Assembly: GCA_965246945.1 (NCBI GenBank)
Contig: CBDFFW010000001.1
Span: forward strand, 744,001 to 808,000
DNA length: 64,000 bases
Source of the DNA: CBDFFW01 sp965246945
Lineage (GTDB): Bacteria > Pseudomonadota > Alphaproteobacteria > UBA11073
Direction of reading: 5' to 3'
The notes beneath the pieces were generated by a model. The model ran no database searches, was not told the origin of the DNA, and was given only the letters and a program-made list of their open reading frames with translations. Of the stretch, positions 42,015 through 50,632 are shown one piece after another; the first letter of the stretch is position 1; each line of letters opens with the position of its first letter. A program made the translations under genes and the position numbers.

Positions 42015-44252
42015 TTAACCCGCATCCCTTAACAAAATTTCCCGTTTACCTGTGGCATTCGCGGCGCTGATCATGCCGTCGCGTTCCATTTGGTCGATGA
42101 TGCGGGCGGCACGGTTATAGCCGATGGCGAGGTGACGCTGTAGGAAGCTGGTACTCGCTTTACGTTCGCGGGCGATGAGGTCGACGGCCTTATCGAATAA
42201 CGGATCATTCGCTTCACGCTCGCCGCCATCCTCGCCGCTTTCTTCGCCTTCCTCTTCCTCGTTATACAGCACGGCTTCGATATATTCGGGCGGGCCGTTT
42301 TCTTTGAGCTGGCGGACGACTTTTTCAACCTCGTCATCGCGCACAAACGGGCCGTGCACGCGGGTGATGCGGCCGCCGGTGGCCATATACAGCATATCGC
42401 CTTGGCCTAATAATTGCTCCGCGCCGCCTTCGCCCAGAATAGTGCGGCTGTCGATTTTGCTTGTTACCATAAAAGAAATTCGGGTAGGGAAATTCGCCTT
42501 AATTGTGCCCGTAATCACATCAACCGATGGGCGCTGGGTGGCCATAATTAAATGGATACCAGCCGCCCGCGCCATTTGCGCGAGGCGTTGAATCGCGCCT
42601 TCAACCTCTTTACCCGCGACCAGCATCAGATCCGCAAACTCATCCACCACCACCACAATATATGGCAGTTCGTTCAGATCAATCGCCTGTTCTTCGAAAA
42701 TCGGTTTACCGGTATCAGGGTCGAAACCTGTTTGTACTTTGCGGGATAACACCTCACCGCTTTCGCGCGCTTCTTTCAGCCGCACATTATAACCATCGAT
42801 ATTCCGCACGCCCAACCGGCTCATATTGCGGTAACGATCTTCCATCTCGCGGACCACCCATTTGAGGGCGACAATCGCCTTTTTCGGATCGGTCACCACG
42901 GGGGTGAGCAGATGTGGGATATCATCATAAACTGATAGCTCCAGCATTTTGGGATCGATCATAATCAACCGGCATTGGGCGGGCGATAGGCGGTATAATA
43001 ATGACAGTATCATGGCATTCACACCAACCGATTTGCCGGAACCCGTGGTCCCTGCAATCAGCAAATGCGGCATTTTGGCCAGATCGACAATTACCGGACC
43101 GCCGCCGATATCTTTGCCCAAAGTTAACGCCAGTTTACCCGCATGTTCGCGGAAATCCTCGCTCTCCAACAACTCCCGCAAATAAACCGTGTTGCGGTTT
43201 TGGTTCGGCAGTTCGATGCCGATCACATTGCGGCCCGGCACGACCGCCACGCGGGCCGATAGCGCGGACATGCTGCGCGCAATATCATCGGCCAGGCCAA
43301 TCACGCGGGCGGATTTGATGCCCGGTGCGGGCTGCAATTCATATAAGGCAACTACAGGACCCGGTTGCACATCGGCAATTTCGCCATTCACGCCAAATTC
43401 TTCCAGCACGCCCATCAACTGTTCGGCGTTTTCGTTTAACTGCTCGCGGCTAATCAGGGCGATTTTCGATGGGTCAGGCCGCTGCATTAAATCGAGCGAG
43501 GGCATGATGAAGCCATCAATTTCCAACTGCTCTTCCAGCACTGCGGCTTTGATGCGGCGGGGGAGGAGAGTAGGCTCGTCATTTGCCGGTGCGGCCAGTT
43601 TCGGCGGTTTCGGCAGTTTGCTGGCCTTAGCGATTTTGTCGCGGGCGGGCGGTTCCTCAAAAACATCTTCAGATTCAAGCTTAGTTTTCGTCCGGCGCGC
43701 GGGCGAAGGTTGGTTGGCGCTGGCGCGCTGCGTAATACTTGTGAAAATGGTAATGGGGTTAAGTGCATAGGTTAAAAACAACGCAGCGGGCAGCAAAACG
43801 AGGGTAAGCAGGCCGAACCATATTTGATAACCGCTAATCCCGTGCAATTGCCGGTCGGCCAAAAACCCGAACGCGCCGCCCGGGTAAAACCACAATTTGG
43901 CCGTGTTGGCGGGGTGCAACCATAACCCGCAGAGCAGGCTGGTGAGCAGCAGTGTGGCGACCAAACCGCTCAGCCGGAATTGCCACCACAGCCGCGTGGG
44001 GCGCAGGAAATACCGCCCGCTCCACACCGCAAAGGTCAACGGCAGCCACAAGGCGGCATAGCCAACCATCTGCAAATTGGCATCGCCAAAGCTGCCGAAC
44101 GCAGTTTGCCACGACTCCGGCGGGGTCAGGCTCGCCGCCGTGGCATTATGCCAGGCGAGCACCAGCGCGACCGTCCACACCACGGCGGCGACCGCCCAGG
44201 CGATCCCTTTGCCCACGCGCTTTACCCATGGCTCCTGCAACCAACGAATCAT
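42015..44252 (-). CDS. ftsK: DNA translocase FtsK
   Basis: The 745-residue protein pumps DNA at the septum and activates XerCD recombination. It has four N-terminal membrane segments (about 15-175), a short Pro/Lys-rich linker, and the RecA-like motor with Walker A GTTGSGKS and Walker B VVVVDEFADLM, then QRPSVDVITG. The C-terminal gamma winged helix (STSFLQRHLAIGYNRAARII) reads KOPS sites. A strongly acidic loop (EEEEGEESGEDGGERE) precedes gamma. xerC of the same system lies at 28154. Length is typical of alphaproteobacterial FtsK. Confidence 0.97.
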   Translation of the reverse strand: MIRWLQEPWVKRVGKGIAWAVAAVVWTVALVLAWHNATAASLTPPESWQTAFGSFGDANLQMVGYAALWLPLTFAVWSGRYFLRPTRLWWQFRLSGLVATLLLTSLLCGLWLHPANTAKLWFYPGGAFGFLADRQLHGISGYQIWFGLLTLVLLPAALFLTYALNPITIFTSITQRASANQPSPARRTKTKLESEDVFEEPPARDKIAKASKLPKPPKLAAPANDEPTLLPRRIKAAVLEEQLEIDGFIMPSLDLMQRPDPSKIALISREQLNENAEQLMGVLEEFGVNGEIADVQPGPVVALYELQPAPGIKSARVIGLADDIARSMSALSARVAVVPGRNVIGIELPNQNRNTVYLRELLESEDFREHAGKLALTLGKDIGGGPVIVDLAKMPHLLIAGTTGSGKSVGVNAMILSLLYRLSPAQCRLIMIDPKMLELSVYDDIPHLLTPVVTDPKKAIVALKWVVREMEDRYRNMSRLGVRNIDGYNVRLKEARESGEVLSRKVQTGFDPDTGKPIFEEQAIDLNELPYIVVVVDEFADLMLVAGKEVEGAIQRLAQMARAAGIHLIMATQRPSVDVITGTIKANFPTRISFMVTSKIDSRTILGEGGAEQLLGQGDMLYMATGGRITRVHGPFVRDDEVEKVVRQLKENGPPEYIEAVLYNEEEEGEESGEDGGEREANDPLFDKAVDLIARERKASTSFLQRHLAIGYNRAARIIDQMERDGMISAANATGKREILLRDAG

Positions 44253-44331
44253 TTAGCTATTTTAGCGGAAGCATTGGGGCGCATGAATGATTTGCTTGGC
44301 TGCATACGATATAATATGTGTTTCTAGGAAT

Positions 44332-44347
44332 AGTTTCCCGTGAAACG
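44332..44347. promoter_or_regulatory. parS-like 16-mer
   Basis: On the minus strand the site reads CGTTTCACGGGAAACT. The 14-bp core differs from the common bacterial parS core GTTTCACGTGAAAC at one position. It lies just before the end of recJ and 80 bp upstream of ftsK. The one central mismatch and the lack of other copies leave ParB binding uncertain. Confidence 0.3.
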
Positions 44348-44348
44348 G

Positions 44349-46151
44349 TTAGCCGCTAATCGTTGCATCCTCAATCACCAGTTCCAGTGAGGGGGTGCCG
44401 TAGCCGGTGCGGAAGCGGAGTTTGACGAGGAGGTCGATGAGGTGGCCTTGGGCGTTGAGCAGTAATTTGCCGAGTTCGGTGCTGCCGTGGCGGAAAGCGG
44501 CGGCGCGGATATTGCCGCCTTTGGCATCATAAACGAAGCCGCGCACATGGTCGGTGCCGAATAATTGCGGCTTGCGCATGGTGATGCGGGGGAGGACGAA
44601 GACGGGCTCGAGATTGCCGGGGCCGTAAGGCGCGAGCTGTTGCAATTCTTGTGCGAAGCCGGTGGTTAAAATCGATAGATCGGGCAGATGGCCGTGGATA
44701 TGCACGCGCGAAATATCGGCGATGCCCTTGGTCGCGCGGAAGACCTGCTGGCGCAAAAATTCTTCGAGTTCGGTTAATTTTTCAGGTAGGGCTGACAGGC
44801 CCGCCGCCATGGGGTGGCCGCCGCCGCTGGTCAGCAAACCCGCCTGCCGCGCGGCAATTACCGCCGCGCCCAAATCGAACCCGGGCAGCGAGCGACCGGA
44901 GCCTTTGACCGTGCCATCCGGCAAAATGGTCATAACCAGCGAGGGCAGATTGTATTTTTCTTTTAGGCGGGAGGCGACAATGCCAATGACGCCCTGATGC
45001 CAATCAGCCCCCAATATACAAATAATATCTTGCGGCGCGGGCAGGGTTGCCATTTGCGCGAGGGCGGATTGATAGGCGGCCTCTTCAAAATCGCGGCGCG
45101 TATCGTTCAGCGCGTGGAGTTCGGCGGCAATGCGTTTGGCCTCATGCGGATCGTCCGTGCTCAGCAATTGCGCGCCGAGGGCACCCATGCCGATGCGGCC
45201 ACTGGCATTGATGCGCGGACCCAAAATATAACCGGCATGAAAAACATCCGGTGGCTGGTGGATATTGGCTTGCTGCGCGAGCGCGTTAAGGCCTGGGTTT
45301 TGCCACTTGCCCATGACCTTTAAACCTTGCGTCACATACGCGCGGTTGAGGCCGGTGAGGGGCATGACATCGCAAATCGTGCCGAGCGCGACGAGATCGA
45401 GCATTTGCAGCAAGGATGGCTCAGTTCGGTTATTGAACCAGCACATTTCGCGCAACCGCGTATTGAGCGCGACGCAAAACAGGAAAGTAACGCCGCAGGC
45501 GGCCAGATATTTATAGGGGCTGGTTTCATCAAACCGGTTGGGGTTGATGAGGGCGACAGCGGCAGGCAGCGTGGTTTCCGACGCGTGATGGTCGATAATC
45601 ACCACATCGATATGGCGGGCGCGGGCGGCCTCGACCGGAGCGAAGGCCATGGTGCCGCAATCGACCGTGATGATAAGTTGTGCGCCGTCATCAATCAAAT
45701 ACTCGAAGGCGGGGACATTGGGGCCGTAGCCTTCTTCCATACGGTTCGGCACATATAATTGCACAGCTGCGCCGACCTGTTTAAGATAGCGAAACAGTAG
45801 GGCGGTGGTGGTGGCGCCATCGACATCGTAATCGCCGAAGATGACGATGTTTTCATTCGCTTCCAGCGCATGGATAACGCGAGCAACGGCTTTATCCATA
45901 TCCTTTAAATGAAAGGGATCGGGCAGGGCCTGGCGTAAAGTGGGATTGAGAAAATCTTGTACCTGTTCGGTTGGCACATTGCGTTGCATAAGCAACCCAG
46001 CCAATAGCGGTGAAATTTTATGGTGCTGACATAGCATTTCCACCAGTCGCGCCTCGCCCGGCACATGCACCCATTGCTGGCCAAGGGCCGAGCGTGCGCA
46101 CAGAATGTCAGCAGCGCTGAGCGATCCAGGCGAGGACGGCGTGTTTAACAT
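44349..46151 (-). CDS. recJ: Single-strand-specific exonuclease RecJ
   Basis: The roughly 600-residue 5'-3' exonuclease acts in recombination and mismatch repair. DHH-family motifs are present in order: FGDYDVDGATTTALL, TVDCGTMAF, the DHH itself in VIIDHHASET, and the DHHA1 block with GSGRSLPGFDLGAAV and SGGGHPMAAG. The C-terminal OB domain follows (YGPGNLEPVF). The ATG at 46151 is preferred; the longer frame would need an ATT start that coincides with the divergent gene. It is upstream of ftsK on the same strand. Confidence 0.96.
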   Translation of the reverse strand: MLNTPSSPGSLSAADILCARSALGQQWVHVPGEARLVEMLCQHHKISPLLAGLLMQRNVPTEQVQDFLNPTLRQALPDPFHLKDMDKAVARVIHALEANENIVIFGDYDVDGATTTALLFRYLKQVGAAVQLYVPNRMEEGYGPNVPAFEYLIDDGAQLIITVDCGTMAFAPVEAARARHIDVVIIDHHASETTLPAAVALINPNRFDETSPYKYLAACGVTFLFCVALNTRLREMCWFNNRTEPSLLQMLDLVALGTICDVMPLTGLNRAYVTQGLKVMGKWQNPGLNALAQQANIHQPPDVFHAGYILGPRINASGRIGMGALGAQLLSTDDPHEAKRIAAELHALNDTRRDFEEAAYQSALAQMATLPAPQDIICILGADWHQGVIGIVASRLKEKYNLPSLVMTILPDGTVKGSGRSLPGFDLGAAVIAARQAGLLTSGGGHPMAAGLSALPEKLTELEEFLRQQVFRATKGIADISRVHIHGHLPDLSILTTGFAQELQQLAPYGPGNLEPVFVLPRITMRKPQLFGTDHVRGFVYDAKGGNIRAAAFRHGSTELGKLLLNAQGHLIDLLVKLRFRTGYGTPSLELVIEDATISG

Positions 46152-46216
46152 CAGGACTTGGCACAATGCGGTTTTATCAGCATAAAAGCCATGGAATAAT
46201 CGTACTTCTCAGCTTC

Positions 46217-47212
46217 ATGCCGCATGTCTCCTATTTAATCACGCTTTACAATAAAGCCAAATTTCTGCCTGGCGTGGTAGCCGCGCTGGCGGCGCAACAG
46301 GGCGATTTTACGCGTGAATTTGTGTTTGTGGATGATGGTTCGACGGATGATACGCTGACGGTTTTGGAGAAGTTGATTGCGGAATATGCGCTGTCTGCAC
46401 AGGTGATTACACAAGTTAATCAAGGGCCGGCGGCAGCGTTTAATGCAGGCCTTGCGCAATGTGGCGGCGAATGGCTAAAGCCGGTCGATGGCGATGATAT
46501 CTTGCTGCCGGATGCAACGATGGTACTGTTAACTGTCGCAAATGATTGCTGCACCGATATGGCTTTTGCATCTATGAAATTGCAGGGCCGCTATTGTCAT
46601 CCTGGGCTTGTCCCGAGATCTGGAGTTGAGGCAGGATCGCTCTATTCTAATAAAACGAAGCAGCTTGAAATCCGGATCCCGGGACAAGCCCGGGATGACA
46701 CAGTAAAGGGAAAAGCGATTCAATCTTTAGCGCTGTGCTTAAAAAACGCCCAAACCAATCCAACCATTTGGTTAGCTAAAACGGCGGTAGTGAAAAGTTT
46801 TGGTGGGTGCGATTTAGCCGTATTTATTCAAGATTATAGTTTGGAATTAGAATTAGCGCGGCACGGTACTTGGGCACAGTTAGATGCCAAGATTATGCAG
46901 CAGCCTGAAATAGCTGCGGATCGTTTATCCGACAATCAGGCACAAACTTTGCATGATGTGAATTTTGCTTTGTTGCGTTTTTTGCAGCGGTATCAACAGG
47001 ATTTGCCTGCTACCATATTGAAGCAATCTATAAAAAGAGCTGCAAAACGGGCGTTTAATTGGGCGCGGCGGCGCGGTACATGGCAGCATGTGTGGCAGTT
47101 TTTGCCGATTTATTTTGCTGCCATGCTGGGCGGTATTTCGATTGATGCCGCCGTGATTGAAAAACTTTGCAAGCCGTTTCGCCAGACAGCGGCAATCCGT
47201 TTGCCGCAGTAA
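46217..47212 (+). CDS. Family 2 glycosyltransferase carrying an in-frame palindromic repeat
   Basis: The 331-residue enzyme (from the ATG at 46217) has the GT2 signature: VSYLITLYNKAKFLPGV, VFVDDGSTDDT and the DXD-type motif KPVDGDDIL (residues 88-96). Residues 126-161 are the translation of a type A repeat (with CHPGLVPRSG and IPGQARDDT) inserted without breaking the frame. The downstream family part resumes at KAIQSLALCL and ends with a helical C-terminus. The insert follows the catalytic half, so activity may survive as a surface loop. An ATG at 46166 would add 17 residues but overlaps recJ. Confidence 0.88.
   Translation: MPHVSYLITLYNKAKFLPGVVAALAAQQGDFTREFVFVDDGSTDDTLTVLEKLIAEYALSAQVITQVNQGPAAAFNAGLAQCGGEWLKPVDGDDILLPDATMVLLTVANDCCTDMAFASMKLQGRYCHPGLVPRSGVEAGSLYSNKTKQLEIRIPGQARDDTVKGKAIQSLALCLKNAQTNPTIWLAKTAVVKSFGGCDLAVFIQDYSLELELARHGTWAQLDAKIMQQPEIAADRLSDNQAQTLHDVNFALLRFLQRYQQDLPATILKQSIKRAAKRAFNWARRRGTWQHVWQFLPIYFAAMLGGISIDAAVIEKLCKPFRQTAAIRLPQ
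46594..46700. repeat. Type A palindromic repeat inside a coding sequence
   Basis: The element opens with TTGTCATCCTGGGCTTG and closes with GGGACAAGCCCGGGATGACA. Its spacer resembles that of the intergenic copy at 33313. It is read through in frame by the glycosyltransferase gene. Confidence 0.92.
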
Positions 47213-47246
47213 AAAGCGCGGATCAGATGAACCGCGCTTTTCATTT
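47212..47246. terminator. Rho-independent terminator between convergent genes
   Basis: A 10-bp stem AAAAGCGCGG/CCGCGCTTTT with a 10-nt loop starts at the stop of the glycosyltransferase gene. The flanking A and T runs let it serve the convergent DUF892 gene (stop at 47270) as well. Confidence 0.85.
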
Positions 47247-47269
47247 TCTTTAAATGCTGACGCATTGAC

Positions 47270-47764
47270 TTATGCCGCTTTGGCCATTTCATTAACATTG
47301 GTTTCAGCCAATTGCGTCAATGTTTGATCGCAAGCTTCTTCTTCTTTCAAAGTCGCCCGCAGTAATTTTTCCTGATCTTTGAAACCAAGGGTACGCGCGT
47401 ATTCAGCCAGTGTGCCATAAGTCGCCATTTCATAATGCTCAACTTTTTGCGCAGCGGCAATCATTGCCGCATCCAAAACTTCGGAAGTTTTACTTTCTTC
47501 CATCATTTCTTCAGCTTCTTTAATGATACCAGTAATGGCTTCACATTTTTCGGCTTTTGGTTTGATGCCTAACGAAGCGAATACTTCTTCCAAACGGGCA
47601 ATTTGGCCTTCAGTTTCTTGTAAATGTTTCAAAAAACCTGCTTGCAATTCGGGGTTGGTGGCTTTCTTGGCCATTTTCGGCAAGGCTTTGGTGATTTGCT
47701 TTTCAGCATAGTAAATGTCTTCGATTTGAGCGACATAGAGGTCTTTTAAATTTTCAACTTTCAT
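47270..47764 (-). CDS. Ferritin-like DUF892 protein (YciE/YciF family)
   Basis: The 164-residue four-helix protein matches DUF892: LKDLYVAQIEDIYYAEKQI in helix 1 and AQKVEHYEMATYGTLAEYA in helix 3, where the Glu and His residues resemble diiron ligands. Family members are stress-induced, often under general stress sigma factors, and their function is not fixed. A good Shine-Dalgarno (AGGAGC, seven bases before the ATG) supports the start. The 47765-47892 gap upstream shows no gene. Confidence 0.93.
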   Translation of the reverse strand: MKVENLKDLYVAQIEDIYYAEKQITKALPKMAKKATNPELQAGFLKHLQETEGQIARLEEVFASLGIKPKAEKCEAITGIIKEAEEMMEESKTSEVLDAAMIAAAQKVEHYEMATYGTLAEYARTLGFKDQEKLLRATLKEEEACDQTLTQLAETNVNEMAKAA

Positions 47765-47892
47765 CGAGTGCTCCTATGCAAATGATTGTTATCCTTTAAT
47801 AAGGTAAAGTTAACATACTTAAGCAAAAATAAATTCACTGCGGCGAAAGCACGGGACTGTTATAAAGAAAGCATCAGGGATATAAAGGTAAT

Positions 47893-48930
47893 ATGCGGAT
47901 TGCCCATGTGCTTACGGCCAACCACCGGCGCGGTGGCATGGAAGTTTTTTTATCGCGGCTGGCAATTGCCATGCAACAAGCTGGCGTGGCGCAAACGGTT
48001 TATTGTCAGCCATCACAGCGCACTAATGATGATTTGGCGGCTTATCTGCAAGACCATGGAGTGACTGTAGTCACCAATCCGTTGCATCGCAAAAACTGGC
48101 TAGGGCGCTGGCGACTGCAGCAGCAACTGCAAAAGTTTCAGCCGGATATCGTACTGTCCTGGCTGCCACGGGCAGCGCAATTGGTGCCAAAAGGCAAATG
48201 GCAACATGTGGCGCAGGTGGGTTGGTATCGCGGTTTGGATTGTTATGAACGCGCCGAATATATGGCGTTGCCGACGCCCGATATGCAAAAGCATTTTGCC
48301 GAATTAGGCTTTCCAGCGGAGCGTATACAAGTGCTGCCACATTTTGCGGATTTAGTGGTTGGTACACCATTTGATCGCAGCACTTTGAATACACCTGCTG
48401 ATGCACCATTATTTTTAGCATTAGGGCGCTTGGAGCCGATTAAAGGTTTTGATATTGCGCTACAGGCACTGCAGGCAGTGGAAAGTGCTTATTTGTGGAT
48501 TGCGGGTGAAGGGATTGAAGAAGTTAATCTAAAAGTACAAGCACAGAAGTTGGGTATTGAAAACCGTGTGCGTTTTCTTGGCTGGCGCACAGATGTAGCG
48601 GATTTAATGGCGACTGCTGGTGCATTGATTATGCCATCGCGGGTGGAACCACTGGGTTTGATTATGCTAGAAGCCTGGCAGCAAGGCACACCGGTTATTG
48701 CGGCCCGCAGTGCTGGGCCGGAATATCTAATCAAAGATGAAGTGAGCGGTTTGTTATTTGCCAATGAAGATGCGGCCGCACTGGCGGCCCAAATGAACCG
48801 CTTCATTACCGATCCGGCGCTGCGCCAGCGATTAGCAACCGGCGGACAAGGAACGCTGAATGCCCGCTTTACCGCAGAGATTACGGTGCAAGCTTACTTA
48901 GATTACTTTAAGGTGATAATTAATAAATAA
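47893..48930 (+). CDS. Family 4 glycosyltransferase
   Basis: The 345-residue GT-B enzyme has an N-terminal acceptor domain starting MRIAHVLTANHRRGGMEVFL and a C-terminal donor domain with ALGRLEPIKGFDIALQAL, the VRFLGWRTDVADLMATA segment and the E-x7-E motif in PSRVEPLGLIMLEAWQQG. It transfers a nucleotide sugar to a lipid- or core-linked acceptor, probably in lipopolysaccharide or capsule synthesis. A short Shine-Dalgarno (AAAGG) precedes the ATG. Its end overlaps the convergent DUF5615 gene by 11 bp. Confidence 0.94.
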   Translation: MRIAHVLTANHRRGGMEVFLSRLAIAMQQAGVAQTVYCQPSQRTNDDLAAYLQDHGVTVVTNPLHRKNWLGRWRLQQQLQKFQPDIVLSWLPRAAQLVPKGKWQHVAQVGWYRGLDCYERAEYMALPTPDMQKHFAELGFPAERIQVLPHFADLVVGTPFDRSTLNTPADAPLFLALGRLEPIKGFDIALQALQAVESAYLWIAGEGIEEVNLKVQAQKLGIENRVRFLGWRTDVADLMATAGALIMPSRVEPLGLIMLEAWQQGTPVIAARSAGPEYLIKDEVSGLLFANEDAAALAAQMNRFITDPALRQRLATGGQGTLNARFTAEITVQAYLDYFKVIINK

Positions 48931-49258
48931 TATTATCATCAGATAAAATGTGCAAACAACTGGCTTGATAATTATTCAGATAGGTAATTAATTGCGGATG
49001 CAAACGCGCTAGATTTTCTGGTGTATTGGGGTGGACTTTCAATAAGATAATCATCAATGGCTGGGCAGCAATATTTTGCTGATGGGCAAAACCCCGATCG
49101 GTAGTGATTAAAACCTGGAATTGTGCTGCGGCGGCTGCAGCAAGCAAGCGGCCATTTTGTAGTTGATCCATTTCAGCTTGCCTGGCAGTGGTTACCGAAA
49201 AATCATTCAAAGCAGTAGCCAAAGATTTTGGCACACAATGGTCGAGTAATATTTTCAC
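48920..49258 (-). CDS. DUF5615 PIN-like protein, putative toxin
   Basis: The 112-residue protein starts MKILLDHCVPKSLA and carries VLITTDRGFAHQQN, the acidic residues of the DUF5615 PIN-like (Mut7-C related) fold. These proteins pair with DUF433 antitoxins in predicted type II modules; the gene overlaps its upstream DUF433 partner by four bases (ATGA). An RNase activity is predicted by fold only. Confidence 0.87.
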   Translation of the reverse strand: MKILLDHCVPKSLATALNDFSVTTARQAEMDQLQNGRLLAAAAAAQFQVLITTDRGFAHQQNIAAQPLMIILLKVHPNTPENLARLHPQLITYLNNYQASCLHILSDDNIIY

Positions 49259-49503
49259 GCCAAGGCGCCTGGCTGAAATTGCAATGACAGGGTTTTATGT
49301 GCCCAGTTCAGTACTGCCAAAGCATCTTCCCGCTGTACTCCTTCAAAATCATCAAGAAACTCAGCCAAACTATGGCCGTTTAAGGTATAATCAAACAGGG
49401 TTTCCGCAAAAACCCGGGTATGTTTGAAACGTATTGCACCATGTAAAGTATCTTCCGTCTGCACCAAGACATTGTTCAATTCTGGCGGGATATGGGTAAA
49501 CAT
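49255..49503 (-). CDS. DUF433 family protein, putative antitoxin
   Basis: The 82-residue protein has the DUF433 helical pattern: GAIRFKHTRVFAETLFDYTLN, then GHSLAEFLDDFEGVQREDAL. DUF433 proteins contain a winged-helix-like DNA-binding fold and accompany DUF5615 toxins. The ATG at 49503 is chosen over a frame nine residues longer. The toxin gene overlaps its end by four bases, and the pair lies between a glycosyltransferase gene and glpX. Confidence 0.85.
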   Translation of the reverse strand: MFTHIPPELNNVLVQTEDTLHGAIRFKHTRVFAETLFDYTLNGHSLAEFLDDFEGVQREDALAVLNWAHKTLSLQFQPGALA

Positions 49504-49544
49504 AGAAACTATTATACAATTTAAAGTCAATTCTTCAAGCCATG

Positions 49545-50492
49545 TCAGCGTGGCACGGTCGTTAGAATCCGCTGTGAAGTGCTGGTGGCGAAATGGAGCA
49601 ATAGCGTTTCAGTGGTCATGTCGTCTTCAGTGACCTGAACACCATCAAGCAGTGCACCGGTGGTGACACCAGTGGCCACAAAGATCACATCGCCAGGCAC
49701 TAAATCATCGATATGATAAATGCGGTCGAAATCTTTCACACCCGCTTTGGTGGCGCGCGCTTTTTCATCGTCGTTTCGGAATAGCAATTTACCTTGGAAT
49801 TGCCCGCCCACACATTTTAGCGCACCCGCTGCCAATACGCCTTCGGGCGCGCCGCCGGTACCGGCGTAAAGATCAATGCCCAAACCGGCATCGGTGGTGG
49901 CGATACACGCGCCGACATCGCCATCGCCAATCAAATGCAAACGCGCACCGGTGGCACGGATATCGCCGATCAATTTTTCATGACGATCGCGCTCTAGCAC
50001 ACAAACGGTAATGTCTTTAACATCCACGCCTTTGGCTTTGGCGACTGCCTTGATGTTATCGCCAATGGGTTTGCGCAGATCGATTACACCACCTGGCAGG
50101 CCAGGGCCGACCGCAAGTTTATCCATATAAACATCTGGGGCATGTAGCAAGCCACCTTCGGGGGCGATGGCTAGCGTCGTCATCGCCCCTGGCAGACCCT
50201 TGGCGGTGATAGTGGTGCCTTCTAAGGGATCAAGCGCGATGGCGATGCCTACGCCACCTTTGCCAACTTTTTCTCCGATATAGAGCATCGGCGCTTCATC
50301 GCGTTCGCCCTCACCAATAACAACTGTGCCGGCAAACGGGCATTCGTCAAAGGCTTGGCGCATGGCTTCCACGGCAGCGTGATCAGCGTCCTTTTCTTTG
50401 CCGCGGCCAATCCAAACTGCACAGGCGCGGGCGGCTGCTTCCGCCACGCGGGTCGCGTGGAACATCAGTTCTGGGGCAAGGGCGTTTTTCAT
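49545..50492 (-). CDS. glpX: Fructose-1,6-bisphosphatase, class II
   Basis: The 315-residue enzyme removes the 1-phosphate of fructose 1,6-bisphosphate in gluconeogenesis. GlpX markers are VVIGEGERDEAPMLYIGE, ALDPLEGTTITAKG, the GDGDVGACIAT block and GTGGAPEGVLAA, all with metal-binding acids of the inositol-phosphatase fold. Length is normal. No Calvin cycle genes are near, so a gluconeogenic role is likely. It stands between the DUF433 gene and the divergent BI-1 gene. Confidence 0.96.
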   Translation of the reverse strand: MKNALAPELMFHATRVAEAAARACAVWIGRGKEKDADHAAVEAMRQAFDECPFAGTVVIGEGERDEAPMLYIGEKVGKGGVGIAIALDPLEGTTITAKGLPGAMTTLAIAPEGGLLHAPDVYMDKLAVGPGLPGGVIDLRKPIGDNIKAVAKAKGVDVKDITVCVLERDRHEKLIGDIRATGARLHLIGDGDVGACIATTDAGLGIDLYAGTGGAPEGVLAAGALKCVGGQFQGKLLFRNDDEKARATKAGVKDFDRIYHIDDLVPGDVIFVATGVTTGALLDGVQVTEDDMTTETLLLHFATSTSQRILTTVPR

Positions 50493-50632
50493 TACTGTGA
50501 CTTATAAAAACTTGGCCGCGTTTCGGCTACTTAATATATGACAAATTTGCATAACATGCGTTTCCCCTTGTTATGTTGACACAAAAGCGCCATAATATAA
50601 GGGTCGCGACAGCAAACAGGAGACGACACACG

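Noticed and set aside
661..46700. Scattered palindromes as a CRISPR array
   Set aside because: The copies are kilobases apart, differ in sequence and have no regular spacers; no cas genes are present.
50576..50601. TTGACA with TATAAG as a sigma-70 promoter for the BI-1 gene
   Set aside because: The spacer would be only 14 bp, too short for a confident call; other pairings in the region are equally weak.
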